From Acidimicrobiaceae bacterium (GTDB taxonomy: Bacteria; Actinomycetota; Acidimicrobiia; Acidimicrobiales; Ilumatobacteraceae): DNA of 41,595 bases. Under the pieces are notes generated by a model, which saw nothing but the letters and a program-made list of their open reading frames with translations, ran no database searches and had not been told where the DNA came from. The translations under genes and the position numbers were made by a program. Location: contig JAHEDX010000035.1 of the NCBI GenBank assembly GCA_024641005.1, forward strand, positions 1 through 41,595, written 5' to 3'. Below, piece after piece: positions 33,152 through 41,049 of the stretch (positions are counted from its first letter, which is position 1; each line of letters opens with the position of its first letter).

Positions 33152-34003
33152 TCAGCGGTTATCGCGTGCGAACTCGGCGATCACCAGGCCGAGCCGATCC
33201 GGTTGGTCGACCATGACGAACGTCGCCGCGTCCTCGATCGGTACCAGCCGCGCGTCTCGGAAGTCGTCGGCAAGACGTTCGGCATGGGCGATCGGGAACA
33301 GCTCGTCGTCGACGCCCCACGCCAGCAAGACGGGGCGATCGAACGCACGGAGCGCGTCGACGGCGTCGAGGGTGACGCTGGGCACGAGCGACTGGGTGGT
33401 TCGCAGCGCGTCAGCGCGAGCAGCCTTGCTGGTGGCGAACGCCTCGAAGATCCGATCGGCATCGGCGCCGGCCGGTGGGTGCACGCAGACCGATTTCATG
33501 AAGTACCGACGACCCGGTCTGGACGCCAGGAACCGAATGAACGCAGCACCGATCGGAGGCACCTTCCGCGAGATGGCAGCGATCCGGTCGAAACCCTTCG
33601 GCGGGAAGTGCTCGTAGCTGTCGCAGTTGGTGAGCACCAGGCGGCCGATCCGTGCCAGGCCGGTGTGGCCGGTGGCGAGCGCCGCCAGGCACAGCCCGCC
33701 TCCGGTGTCGTTGCCGACCAGCGTGACGTCGGTGAGGTCGAGCGCCTCCAACAACGCGGGGATCCTCACCGCCGCGGCCGCCGCCGACACGTCGGCGTCG
33801 GGAGCCGGATCGGAATGTGCCCCGAGCGGCCAGGTGGGCACGATGCACGTGAAATCGTCGAGCCGGTCGACGACGTCGTGCCACAACCCGCCGCCGACGT
33901 AGACCCCGTGCACGAACACGACCGTCGGGCCGTCACCCGTGGAGCGATAGCGGATCCGGGCGCCGTCCAGGTCGATCGCATCGTCGGTGGATGATGTCGT
34001 CAT
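33152..34003 (-). CDS. Alpha/beta hydrolase with Asp nucleophile, His position replaced (283 aa)
   Basis: An alpha/beta-hydrolase of the haloalkane dehalogenase/epoxide hydrolase branch. FVHGVYVGG (near residue 30) forms the oxyanion region and the elbow GNDTGGG carries Asp99 as nucleophile. Where the catalytic His of the D-A-G-H-F motif should be, the sequence is EDAATF (Thr261), so classical dehalogenase activity is doubtful; similar His-less members are common in actinobacteria as far as I recall. It is the last gene of the five-gene operon starting at 39215, 42 bases after the carboxyltransferase. Confidence 0.82.
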   Translation of the reverse strand: MTTSSTDDAIDLDGARIRYRSTGDGPTVVFVHGVYVGGGLWHDVVDRLDDFTCIVPTWPLGAHSDPAPDADVSAAAAAVRIPALLEALDLTDVTLVGNDTGGGLCLAALATGHTGLARIGRLVLTNCDSYEHFPPKGFDRIAAISRKVPPIGAAFIRFLASRPGRRYFMKSVCVHPPAGADADRIFEAFATSKAARADALRTTQSLVPSVTLDAVDALRAFDRPVLLAWGVDDELFPIAHAERLADDFRDARLVPIEDAATFVMVDQPDRLGLVIAEFARDNR

Positions 34004-34045
34004 ATGACTCTCGATTCGTCTGTGGGTCGGTTCGGCGCAGAACGC

Positions 34046-35518
34046 TCAGAACCGAGGGCGGGTCGCGGCGAGGTCGAGCCCGGCGATCAATGCGTTGCGG
34101 AGTTGGCGGGGATCGACCACCTCGTCGATACCGAGCCGGTCGGCGAGCCCGTACGGCCCTCCTCGCTGGGCGCGCTCGATCTTGCTGCGGGTGTCGTCGT
34201 CGAGATTGGCTGTCTTGCCGCCGCTCTGGGCGGGCATCGATGCGATGTTGGCGCTCGGCAGCGCCAGCGTGAGCGTCTGGCGGTCGTGCGGCATGTGGGC
34301 CATCGTGACCAGACCGAACCCGAAGCCCTTGCGCATCAACACGCTGATCTTCGGCGTCTTGAGGCGACGGGTCGCGAGATACATCCTGCCTCCCCACTTC
34401 AGCACCCCGGCCTGCTCGGCCTCGGGACCGGCCAGCACCCCGGGATTGTCGAGCAGGAAGACGACCGGGTGGCCGAACGTGTCGGCGATCTCGATCAGAT
34501 CGGTCGCCTTGATCGCTGCCGCGGCATCGAGCGCTCCGGCGCCGAACGCCGGGTTGTTCGCGACGAATCCGACGACCTGGCCACCGATCCGGCCCCACCC
34601 GGTGACGATCGCCCGGCCGTACAGCGGCTGCACCTCGAAGAAGTCGCGTTCGTCGACGAGCTCGTCGATCACCTGGCGCACCTCGTACGGCTGACGCGAG
34701 TTCGGCGGGATGATGTCGAGCAGTGCCGGCGTCTCGCGAGGGCCACTGTCGGGACCGCTGCGCCGATTCATCAGCTTGTACTTGCTCGATGGGAAGAAGT
34801 CGAGATACGCGCGCGCCATCTCGATCGCCTCGGCATCCGTGTCGGCCACGTTGTGCACAGTGCCGGCGATCTCGACACACACCTTCCAACCGCCCAGCTC
34901 CTCGGCGCTCACCTCGAGCCCGGTCGCGGCACGGACAAGATCGGGGCCACCTGTGAACAGCGACGCCTGCTTGGTCATCACCACGAAATCCGACATCGGT
35001 GCCGCCAGCGCCCCATGCCCGGCCGACACACCCAGCACGAGGCACACCACCGGCACCTCGCCCTTGGCGTCGGCCATCGGCTCGAGGTCGTTCGGCACGC
35101 GTGCCGGTGTCGAGGTGCGCTTGCCCATCCGCGCGCCGGCGCCCTCTTTCATCCAGACCAGCGGCACGCCTTCCTGCACCGCCAGCTCGGCGATCCGATA
35201 CCGCTTGTACGAGCCGCCCGGCCCGACCGAACCGGCCTTGATCGTAAAGTCCTCGGCGCCGACGGCGACCGTGCGGCCGTCGACCTGCCCGAACCCGCAC
35301 ACGAACCCGTCGGCGGGCAAGTCCTCCTTGTTGCCGACGAGCGAGCCGATCTCGGTGAACGTGCCGGGGTCGAACAGCGCGTCGACCCGCTGGCGCACGT
35401 CGAGCTTGCCTTTCGCGTAGTGCCGCTCGAGGCGCTCGGGGCCGCCCATCGTGCGTGACCGTTCGCGCTCGGCGGCGAGCCGGTCGAGCCACGGCTCCCA
35501 CTCCTCACGATTCGACAT
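34046..35518 (-). CDS. Acyl-CoA carboxylase carboxyltransferase (beta) subunit (490 aa)
   Basis: A carboxyltransferase of the propionyl/methylcrotonyl-CoA carboxylase family. It has both crotonase-like halves: an N-terminal half with MKEGAGARMG and VVCLVLGVSAGHGA, and a C-terminal half from DIIPPNSRQPYEVRQVI through VVFLLDNPGVLAGPEAE. It would transfer CO2 from carboxybiotin to an acyl-CoA. No biotin carboxylase or biotin carrier gene is in the window, so it must borrow one, or act as a decarboxylase/scaffold. The first 14 bases overlap the end of the preceding ligase gene. Confidence 0.88.
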   Translation of the reverse strand: MSNREEWEPWLDRLAAERERSRTMGGPERLERHYAKGKLDVRQRVDALFDPGTFTEIGSLVGNKEDLPADGFVCGFGQVDGRTVAVGAEDFTIKAGSVGPGGSYKRYRIAELAVQEGVPLVWMKEGAGARMGKRTSTPARVPNDLEPMADAKGEVPVVCLVLGVSAGHGALAAPMSDFVVMTKQASLFTGGPDLVRAATGLEVSAEELGGWKVCVEIAGTVHNVADTDAEAIEMARAYLDFFPSSKYKLMNRRSGPDSGPRETPALLDIIPPNSRQPYEVRQVIDELVDERDFFEVQPLYGRAIVTGWGRIGGQVVGFVANNPAFGAGALDAAAAIKATDLIEIADTFGHPVVFLLDNPGVLAGPEAEQAGVLKWGGRMYLATRRLKTPKISVLMRKGFGFGLVTMAHMPHDRQTLTLALPSANIASMPAQSGGKTANLDDDTRSKIERAQRGGPYGLADRLGIDEVVDPRQLRNALIAGLDLAATRPRF

Positions 35519-36995
35519 GGCCCAATCCTTCCCTGGCGGCGAGCAACCGATCCCGAATCTTGGCGCGGTGCGGCTTGAACGTCGAAGTTTGCGGGATCGC
35601 GTCGGTGGTCTCGATGATCACCGGCACGGCGTACGGGGGCAGCCGTTCCCTCACCCAGGTGGTCAACTCGTCGGGTCGGGTCGCACCCGCGGCCTCGACG
35701 AGCGCCGCCGGCACCTCGCCCAGTCGGTCGTCGGGCAGGCCGACCGCACACGCTGCCACGACGTCGGGATGTTCGAGCAAGGCCGTCTCGACCGTGCCAA
35801 GATCGACCTTGAAACCGCCTCGCACGATCACGCCGTCGGCGCGGCCGAGGATCCAGACGAAGCCGTCCTCGTCGATCCGGGCGCGATCCGCGGTGCGTAA
35901 CCAGCCGTCCGGCAGGTTCTCTGCCCGTTGCGGCGGATCGACCTCGAGCAGGCCGTCGACGATGCGCAACTCGACACCGGGATAGGCGCGGCCGACGCTG
36001 CCGATCTTGGTGGCACCGAACTCGGCCCACAGGGCGGGGGTCCAGCCCGTGACGCTGTTGAGGAACTCGGTTGCCCCGTACCCGAGCAGCACCGGGATCC
36101 CATACCGTTCCTCGAACGCTCGGATCACCTCGGGCGGGATCGCGGCCGACGAGGTCATGTAGGCGGTGACGCCCTCGAAGTGATCGGGGGTGATGTCGGC
36201 GTCGAGGATCATCTTCACGACCGGCGGCGGGGCTCCCATCACCTTCGGGCGGTGCTGTTTCACCAGCGCCGACCAGGTGTGCACGTCGAATCGTTCGGTC
36301 ATCGACATCGGACGCCCCATGAAGACCAGGCGCGCCATCGACAGCAGGCCGCCGAGCGTCACGAGTGGCAGCGACAGGATCAGCGCGCCCTTGTTCGACT
36401 TCGGCTCGCGGCCCTGCGGCCCACCACCGAGTCGCACGAATGTGTCCCACGCGACCGGCAGGCGCTTCGGCGGGCCGGTCGTACCGCTGGTGAGCACCGT
36501 CACCGCGGCATCGACCGCCGGGCCCGCCTGGACGGAGTCGGGAACGATTCGGGCCCGGACCGTGAACCCGTCGTCGACCTCGATGCCCAACGCGCCCGAC
36601 TCGACGATCGCATCGGCGACGCCACTGCGCTCCCACTCGAGCGTGTGCGCGACCACGACCGACGGACGCGTGGACGCGATGTCGTCGGCCAGCAGACGAT
36701 CGGATTGCAGCGGCGTGAAGAGCAGCGCCGTGCGGGCGGTGGCGAGCGCCGCCAACTCGGCGGCGACGAGCACCGGTCGCTGCCGCATCACGATCGAGAT
36801 CGCCGAGTCTGCCGGAACGCCGTGGTGGTCGAGTATCGATCCGAGCGCGCCCGCGAACTCGCCGAAGTCGCCCCACGAGAACCAGCGTTGTGCGGGTCGC
36901 TCGGTCCCGGGTTCGGTGAACTGGAGCGCTTGCTCGTTCGGCCACTCGCGGTACAGGGACGACAGGCGATCTGCGACAGCCTGGCGAGCGGTCAT
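35505..36995 (-). CDS. Acyl-CoA synthetase / AMP-binding ligase (496 aa)
   Basis: An ANL-family ligase with VLTSGTTGPPKR near residue 166, LLGYGATEFLNS, the hinge region with ILGRADGVIVRGGFKVD, and the candidate catalytic Lys474 in TSTFKPHRAK. It activates a carboxylic acid as its CoA thioester. Compared with the ligase at 26336 it belongs to another subgroup, and its cofactor-binding lysine motif (STFK) deviates from the common TGK. The ATG overlaps the acyl-CoA dehydrogenase stop (ATGA) and its end overlaps the carboxyltransferase start, so the operon is tightly coupled. Confidence 0.9.
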   Translation of the reverse strand: MTARQAVADRLSSLYREWPNEQALQFTEPGTERPAQRWFSWGDFGEFAGALGSILDHHGVPADSAISIVMRQRPVLVAAELAALATARTALLFTPLQSDRLLADDIASTRPSVVVAHTLEWERSGVADAIVESGALGIEVDDGFTVRARIVPDSVQAGPAVDAAVTVLTSGTTGPPKRLPVAWDTFVRLGGGPQGREPKSNKGALILSLPLVTLGGLLSMARLVFMGRPMSMTERFDVHTWSALVKQHRPKVMGAPPPVVKMILDADITPDHFEGVTAYMTSSAAIPPEVIRAFEERYGIPVLLGYGATEFLNSVTGWTPALWAEFGATKIGSVGRAYPGVELRIVDGLLEVDPPQRAENLPDGWLRTADRARIDEDGFVWILGRADGVIVRGGFKVDLGTVETALLEHPDVVAACAVGLPDDRLGEVPAALVEAAGATRPDELTTWVRERLPPYAVPVIIETTDAIPQTSTFKPHRAKIRDRLLAAREGLGHVES

Positions 36996-38020
36996 GCCCG
37001 AGCCATGTCCCTACCGATGATGCGATCGAGCAGCGCAGCCCGTGACGCGAGGGTCCGTCCGAGCAGGTGGGCTCGGTACACGTACCGGTGTGGGAGGGCC
37101 TCGCTGGTGAATCCCATCGCTCCGTGGATCTGTACGGCGCCCTCGCAGTTCAGCCGGGCCGCCTCGTCGGCGACGTACTTGGCGATCGCCGCTTCGGTGG
37201 CCCAGGCCCCGATCCCGTCGCGGACGCAGACGGCGGCATAGCTGGCCTGGGCATTCGCACCGTCGGCGCCGACCTTCATGTCGGAACACCGGTGCTTGAT
37301 CGCCTGGTAGGTGCCGATCGGCTTGCCGAACTGGACACGCTCGCAGGCGTGGGCGACGGCGAGTTCGAGCACCGCTTCCGCGACGCCGGTGGCGGCAGCC
37401 GCAGCGAGCACGAGACCGCGCACGAAGATCGGTTCGGTGGCGGCGTCGACGTGCACGGTCGCTCGGACCTGGTCGGCACGGCCATGGCCGGTCGTGATCG
37501 AGCCCTCGACCGGATCGATCTGGTCGACATCGCACGAATCGATCGACACGAGTGCTGCGGATCGATCGTCGCAGACCAGCACCAGCGCCGCGTCGTCGAC
37601 GTGGGTGACCGAGAGGTCGCCGGCGACCGTGGCGCCGATCGACACCGGGCCGATCGGTGTGCCGAGCGCAACCTTGACGGCGCCGGATGCGATCGTCGAT
37701 GCCAGATCGAGGTCTCCGGCCGCAGCCGCGAGGTGGGCGGCGAGTACGCCGGGCAGGAACGGGCCGGGCACGACGCCACGTCCGAGTTCGCGGAACAGCA
37801 TCATCTCTTCGACGAGCGAATAGCCGACTCCACCGGCCGACTCGGGTAGGCCGAGCGAGAGCCAACCCAGTTCCGCACACTCGGTCCAGATGCCGGCGTC
37901 GATCTCGGGGCCGGAGACGACGTGCTCGCGGCCGCGGCCGACGACGGGAACCCGGTCGACGAGGAATGCCGCCACCGTCGCCGCGATCTCGTCTTGTTCA
38001 CCGTTGGGCATCAGGTCCAT
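36992..38020 (-). CDS. Acyl-CoA dehydrogenase family protein, small-subunit type (342 aa)
   Basis: A shorter acyl-CoA dehydrogenase: N-terminal helical part (IAATVAAFLVDRVPVV), a middle domain with reduced similarity and the C-terminal region ACERVQFGKPIGTYQAIKHRCSDMKV and GAMGFTSEALPHRY. The SEPDAGSD-type flavin motif is absent. This is the pattern of the small partner in the alpha2beta2 heterotetramers (FadE28/FadE29-like) that dehydrogenate bulky steroid side-chain acyl-CoAs, paired here with the enzyme at 38031. The ATG at 38020 follows AGGGAG. Its stop overlaps the ligase start by four bases. Confidence 0.88.
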   Translation of the reverse strand: MDLMPNGEQDEIAATVAAFLVDRVPVVGRGREHVVSGPEIDAGIWTECAELGWLSLGLPESAGGVGYSLVEEMMLFRELGRGVVPGPFLPGVLAAHLAAAAGDLDLASTIASGAVKVALGTPIGPVSIGATVAGDLSVTHVDDAALVLVCDDRSAALVSIDSCDVDQIDPVEGSITTGHGRADQVRATVHVDAATEPIFVRGLVLAAAAATGVAEAVLELAVAHACERVQFGKPIGTYQAIKHRCSDMKVGADGANAQASYAAVCVRDGIGAWATEAAIAKYVADEAARLNCEGAVQIHGAMGFTSEALPHRYVYRAHLLGRTLASRAALLDRIIGRDMARA

Positions 38021-38030
38021 GTCGTCTCCC

Positions 38031-39215
38031 TCAGCTCCGGTCCCTCGGCAGCCCGAGCACGCGCTCGCCGATGATGTTGCGTTGGATCTCGAAGGTGCCG
38101 CCACCCATGCCCGACGCGAACGACCGGAGCCACATACCCGACCATCCTCCGCTGCGGAACCGGTCGATGTAGACGAGTGCATCGGTACCGAGCATGTCCA
38201 TCGCCAATCGCGCCATCGACTGGAGCAGGTTGCCGTATCCGAGCCGCAGCATCGAGCCCTCGGGGCCGGGCTGCCCGGCGCGACGGTTCCGCGAGATCGC
38301 CCGGTAGGCCATCGAACGCAGCGTGGTGATCTCGGCTTTCAGGGCGGCGAGGCGACGGGCGTACTCGTCGTCGGCGATCAGCGGTCGGCGGCCATCGGGA
38401 CCGGTGCGGTGACGTGCGAGTTCGATCAGGTCGTCGATCGTCTTGGTCGTGTCGATGATCTCGGCCATGAACCCGGTGCCCCGCTCGAGTGAGAGGGTCG
38501 ACATCGCGACACTCCAGCCGTCGCCGATGTCACCGACCACGTTGCTGATCGGGATCCGGACCTCGTCGTAGAACACCTCGCAGAACTCGGCGCCGCGATC
38601 GAGGGTCGAGATCGGCCGGGTGGTGATGCCGGGTGCGCTCATGTCGCAGATCACCCACGTCAGGCCCTTGTGCCGTGACGACTCGGGATCGGTGCGCAGC
38701 AACAGCTCCTGATAATCGGCCATGTTGGCGAAACTCGTCCAGATCTTCTGGCCCGTCACGACCAGTTCGTCGCCGTCGACCACGGCGCGGGTCTTGATGT
38801 TGGCGAGGTCGGACCCTGCTTCGGGTTCGGAGAAGCCCTGGCACCAGACCACGTCCCCCCGCAGGATCCTCGGGAGGTGGAACGACTTCTGCTCGTCGTC
38901 GGCCCGGGCGATCAGCGTGGGCCCGCCGTGGTTGATGCCGACGAAGCACGCCCCGATCCACGGCGCGTCGGCGCTCGCGTACTCCTCGTACCAGATGAGT
39001 TGCTGGATCGTCGACAGGCCTCGTCCACCGAACTCGGCGGGCCACGAGATGCCGGCCCAACCGCCGTCGTACTGCGCCCGCTGCCAGGCGAGATCGAACT
39101 CACGACTGTCAGGGCCGTCGCCGTGCGGCCGGGGCTCGGTCGGAACGTGGTCTGCCAGCCACGCGCGCACTTCGTCACGGAACGCTCGCTCGTCGGGCGT
39201 GAAGTCGAGATCCAC
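38031..39215 (-). CDS. Acyl-CoA dehydrogenase family protein, large-subunit type (394 aa)
   Basis: A full-length flavin-containing acyl-CoA dehydrogenase: FTPDERAFRDEVRAWL at the start, WCQGFSEPEAGSDLANIKT near residue 125 and GGTFEIQRNIIGERVLGLPRD at the end. Ten bases separate it from the small partner, supporting a heteromeric enzyme. The GTG start at 39215 is leaderless: the -10 TAGTAT (39222-39227, minus strand) stands six bases upstream. First gene of the five-gene operon; its promoter lies in AT-rich motif site B. Confidence 0.9.
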   Translation of the reverse strand: MDLDFTPDERAFRDEVRAWLADHVPTEPRPHGDGPDSREFDLAWQRAQYDGGWAGISWPAEFGGRGLSTIQQLIWYEEYASADAPWIGACFVGINHGGPTLIARADDEQKSFHLPRILRGDVVWCQGFSEPEAGSDLANIKTRAVVDGDELVVTGQKIWTSFANMADYQELLLRTDPESSRHKGLTWVICDMSAPGITTRPISTLDRGAEFCEVFYDEVRIPISNVVGDIGDGWSVAMSTLSLERGTGFMAEIIDTTKTIDDLIELARHRTGPDGRRPLIADDEYARRLAALKAEITTLRSMAYRAISRNRRAGQPGPEGSMLRLGYGNLLQSMARLAMDMLGTDALVYIDRFRSGGWSGMWLRSFASGMGGGTFEIQRNIIGERVLGLPRDRS

Positions 39216-39219
39216 CCGA

Positions 39220-39238
39220 AAATACTAACCCATTTTAT
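39220..39238. promoter_or_regulatory. AT-rich motif site B with leaderless -10 (TAGTAT, minus strand)
   Basis: AAATACTAACCCATTTTAT on the plus strand, matching the consensus AAATAYTNACCYATWTTW. The minus-strand -10 lies inside it, six bases before the GTG at 39215, as at site A. It directly follows the palindrome pair R9. Confidence 0.6.
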
Positions 39239-39244
39239 CCCCCC

Positions 39245-39303
39245 TCGCGAAAGGTGCCAGGCACGTTTCGTACGTACGAAACGTGCCTGGCACGTTTCGT
39301 AAC
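39245..39303. repeat. Dispersed palindrome pair R9a/R9b, adjacent copies
   Basis: R9a (39245-39273, centre A39259) is degenerate: TCGCG at the left end and one C-to-G change in the arm. R9b (39274-39302, centre T39288) is nearly perfect, with GTACG at the left and CGTAA at the right. They touch, sharing a CGTACG junction. R9b ends at the TAG stop of the FabG-like gene (39303-39305). Confidence 0.9.
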
Positions 39304-40034
39304 TAGTTGAGGTGGAGGCCGCCGTCGACGTGGAGGGTGTCGCCGGTGACGAAGCGGGAGCGGTCGGAACACAGGAACAGCGCCCCCTCGGCGACATCGC
39401 CGGGCGTGCCGGCGATCTTGATCGGCTTGCGCGAGGCAGCGATCTTCTGGAGCCGTTCGTCCATCACCTCGGTCATGTCGGTCTGCACGGCAGGCGACAG
39501 CGAGTTGACGCGGATCCCGAACTTGCCGAGTTCCTTGGCGGTCGACAAGGTCACCGCGTGCAGTCCGGCCTTCGAGGCCGAGTAGGCGACCTGCCCGACA
39601 TTGCCGCGTTCACCGGCCCACGAGATCACGTTGACGATCGCTCCCCCACCCGATTCCTTCATGACGCGCGTCGCAGCCCGGATCATCGCAAACGGTCCCG
39701 TCAGATTCGTCGCCAGGCTTGCTTCCCAGCGCTCGTCGGTGACACCGGTGACGAAGTTGTCGATCGCCGCGCCGGCGTTGTTGACCACGATGTCGAGCCG
39801 CCCGAACGCGTCGACGGCCGCCGCCACCAACCCGTCGGCCACCCCCGGCACCGTGATGTCGCCGGCATGTCCGATCGCACCACTCAAGTCGGCGGCCACC
39901 GCCTCGCACGCCTCGGTGTCGCGACCGTGCACCACCACACGAGCCCCCTCGGCGGCGAATCGCTCGGCGATCGCCCGTCCGATGCCGCGCGTCGATCCGG
40001 TCACGATCGCCACCTTGCCGTCGAGTTCTCCCAT
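39303..40034 (-). CDS. 3-oxoacyl-ACP reductase-like SDR (FabG type, 243 aa)
   Basis: A classical SDR of FabG type with TGSTRGIG near residue 12, NNAGAAIDN near 85, Ser138, Tyr151 and Lys155 (YSASK), and a C-terminal LHVDGGLHLN. It probably acts on a 3-hydroxy/3-oxo acyl-CoA or ring ketone. Length and motifs are standard. It diverges from the LLM gene at 40106; the intergenic DNA contains a possible leaderless -10 (TAAGAC) seven bases before its ATG. The stop codon abuts palindrome R9b. Confidence 0.92.
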   Translation of the reverse strand: MGELDGKVAIVTGSTRGIGRAIAERFAAEGARVVVHGRDTEACEAVAADLSGAIGHAGDITVPGVADGLVAAAVDAFGRLDIVVNNAGAAIDNFVTGVTDERWEASLATNLTGPFAMIRAATRVMKESGGGAIVNVISWAGERGNVGQVAYSASKAGLHAVTLSTAKELGKFGIRVNSLSPAVQTDMTEVMDERLQKIAASRKPIKIAGTPGDVAEGALFLCSDRSRFVTGDTLHVDGGLHLN

Positions 40035-40069
40035 GCCGCCCGTCTTACCACCTCACCGAATCAGCGCAC

Positions 40070-40075
40070 TACTTT
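40070..40075 (+). promoter_or_regulatory. -10 element TACTTT for a leaderless transcript
   Basis: TACTTT is followed by seven bases and an ATG at 40083, the geometry found at the other leaderless starts in this window. It would start transcription at the short ORF that precedes the LLM gene. Confidence 0.55.
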
Positions 40076-40082
40076 GAACCGG

Positions 40083-40109
40083 ATGACAGCGATTGGGATG
40101 GCAACGTGA
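40083..40109 (+). CDS. Possible leaderless 8-codon upstream ORF (MTAIGMAT)
   Basis: A short frame starting exactly where a leaderless transcript from TACTTT would begin. Its TGA overlaps the GTG start of the LLM gene (GTGA at 40106-40109), so ribosomes finishing it could reinitiate there. The LLM start has only a weak purine-rich stretch of its own. Function would be coupling rather than coding. Confidence 0.4.
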   Translation: MTAIGMAT

Positions 40110-41002
40110 ATCTCGACGTCGGCTTGACCCTGCAATCGGCATCCGATCCGGCAGGCGAGGCGGCGGCGCTCGAACTGGCCGGCTACCGGTTCGCCACGGT
40201 CGGCGAACACGTGTCGTTCAACGTACCGGTCACCAACTCCTTCATCTCGCTCGCCGCAGCGGCAGGGGCCACCACCACGCTGCAGCTGATGAGTGGCATC
40301 GTGCTCGCTCCGCTGTACCCCCCGGCGCTGCTCGCCAAGCTGGGTGCCGCGCTCGGAGTCGCGTCGGGCGGTCGCTATCACATGGGTGTCGGCATCGGGG
40401 GCGAGATCCCGGCCGAGTTCGAGGCCTGCGGCATTCCGGTCGGCGAACGCGGAGCCCGCACCGACGAGGCGCTCGAGATCGTGCGACTGCTCTGGTCGAC
40501 CGACCACGCCGCCTTCGAGGGGCGGTTCACGAGGTTCAGCGACGTGACGATCGCACCGCGGTTCGATCCTCCCCCTCCGATCTGGGTCTCCGGTCGCGCC
40601 GAGGCGGCGATGCGCCGGGCAGCACGCTTCGGCGACGGATGGTTTCCGTACATGTACACGCCCGAGCAGTACGCCGCATCACTGGACAAGATCGACGCGC
40701 AACGTCAGTCGGACGTGCCCGTCCGGCGCGGGCTGTTCATCTGGGGATGCGTCCACGAGGACCGGGCGGTCGCCGAGCGATGGGCGATCGACGCCCTCTC
40801 GAAGACCTACGCCCAGGACTTCTCGCGGCTCGTCGGCAAGTACACCTTCGTCGGCACGCCCGACGATGCGATCGCCCGATTCGGCGAGTTCGCGGACGCT
40901 GGCGTCGACACCTTGATGTGCAGCTTCGCCTGCCCAAAGGCGGCGATCGACGCCACGCGGGACCTGTTCACAGCGCAGGTGCTGCCGTCCTTGCAGCACT
41001 GA
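40106..41002 (+). CDS. LLM-class flavin-dependent oxidoreductase, probably F420-type (298 aa)
   Basis: A luciferase-like TIM-barrel protein: LDVGLTLQSASDPAGEA at the start, GYRFATVGEHVSFNVPVTNS, LAPLYPPALLAKLGAALG, YHMGVGIGGEIPAEFEACG and PPPPIWVSGRAEAAMRRAARFGDGW. The pattern fits TIGR03617/TIGR03619-type F420 enzymes. The GTG at 40106 is chosen because homology starts there and it overlaps the stop of the short ORF before it. It diverges from the FabG-like SDR and is followed, after about 70 bases, by an acyl-CoA dehydrogenase in the same direction. Confidence 0.88.
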   Translation: MNLDVGLTLQSASDPAGEAAALELAGYRFATVGEHVSFNVPVTNSFISLAAAAGATTTLQLMSGIVLAPLYPPALLAKLGAALGVASGGRYHMGVGIGGEIPAEFEACGIPVGERGARTDEALEIVRLLWSTDHAAFEGRFTRFSDVTIAPRFDPPPPIWVSGRAEAAMRRAARFGDGWFPYMYTPEQYAASLDKIDAQRQSDVPVRRGLFIWGCVHEDRAVAERWAIDALSKTYAQDFSRLVGKYTFVGTPDDAIARFGEFADAGVDTLMCSFACPKAAIDATRDLFTAQVLPSLQH

Positions 41003-41030
41003 GCGCGCTACGACTCGATCCGGGCGTCAG

Positions 41031-41049
41031 AAATATATTAACCTATTTA
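41031..41049. promoter_or_regulatory. AT-rich motif site C with -10 TATATT
   Basis: Contains AAATATATTAACCTATTTA, the third match to the consensus AAATAYTNACCYATWTTW. A -10 TATATT (41034-41039) would start transcription one to three bases before the ATG at 41049. The stretch is markedly AT-rich against its surroundings. Confidence 0.55.

Noticed and set aside
33933-35501. 522-codon minus-strand frame overlapping the carboxyltransferase
   Set aside because: Arg-rich translation in another frame of a clear carboxyltransferase gene.
35928-37241. 437-codon plus-strand frame
   Set aside because: Antisense to the AMP-ligase and acyl-CoA dehydrogenase; repetitive composition and no recognisable domain.
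433-39303. Palindromes considered as a CRISPR array
   Set aside because: Copies are scattered over about 39 kb at gene ends, with no regular spacers and no cas genes.
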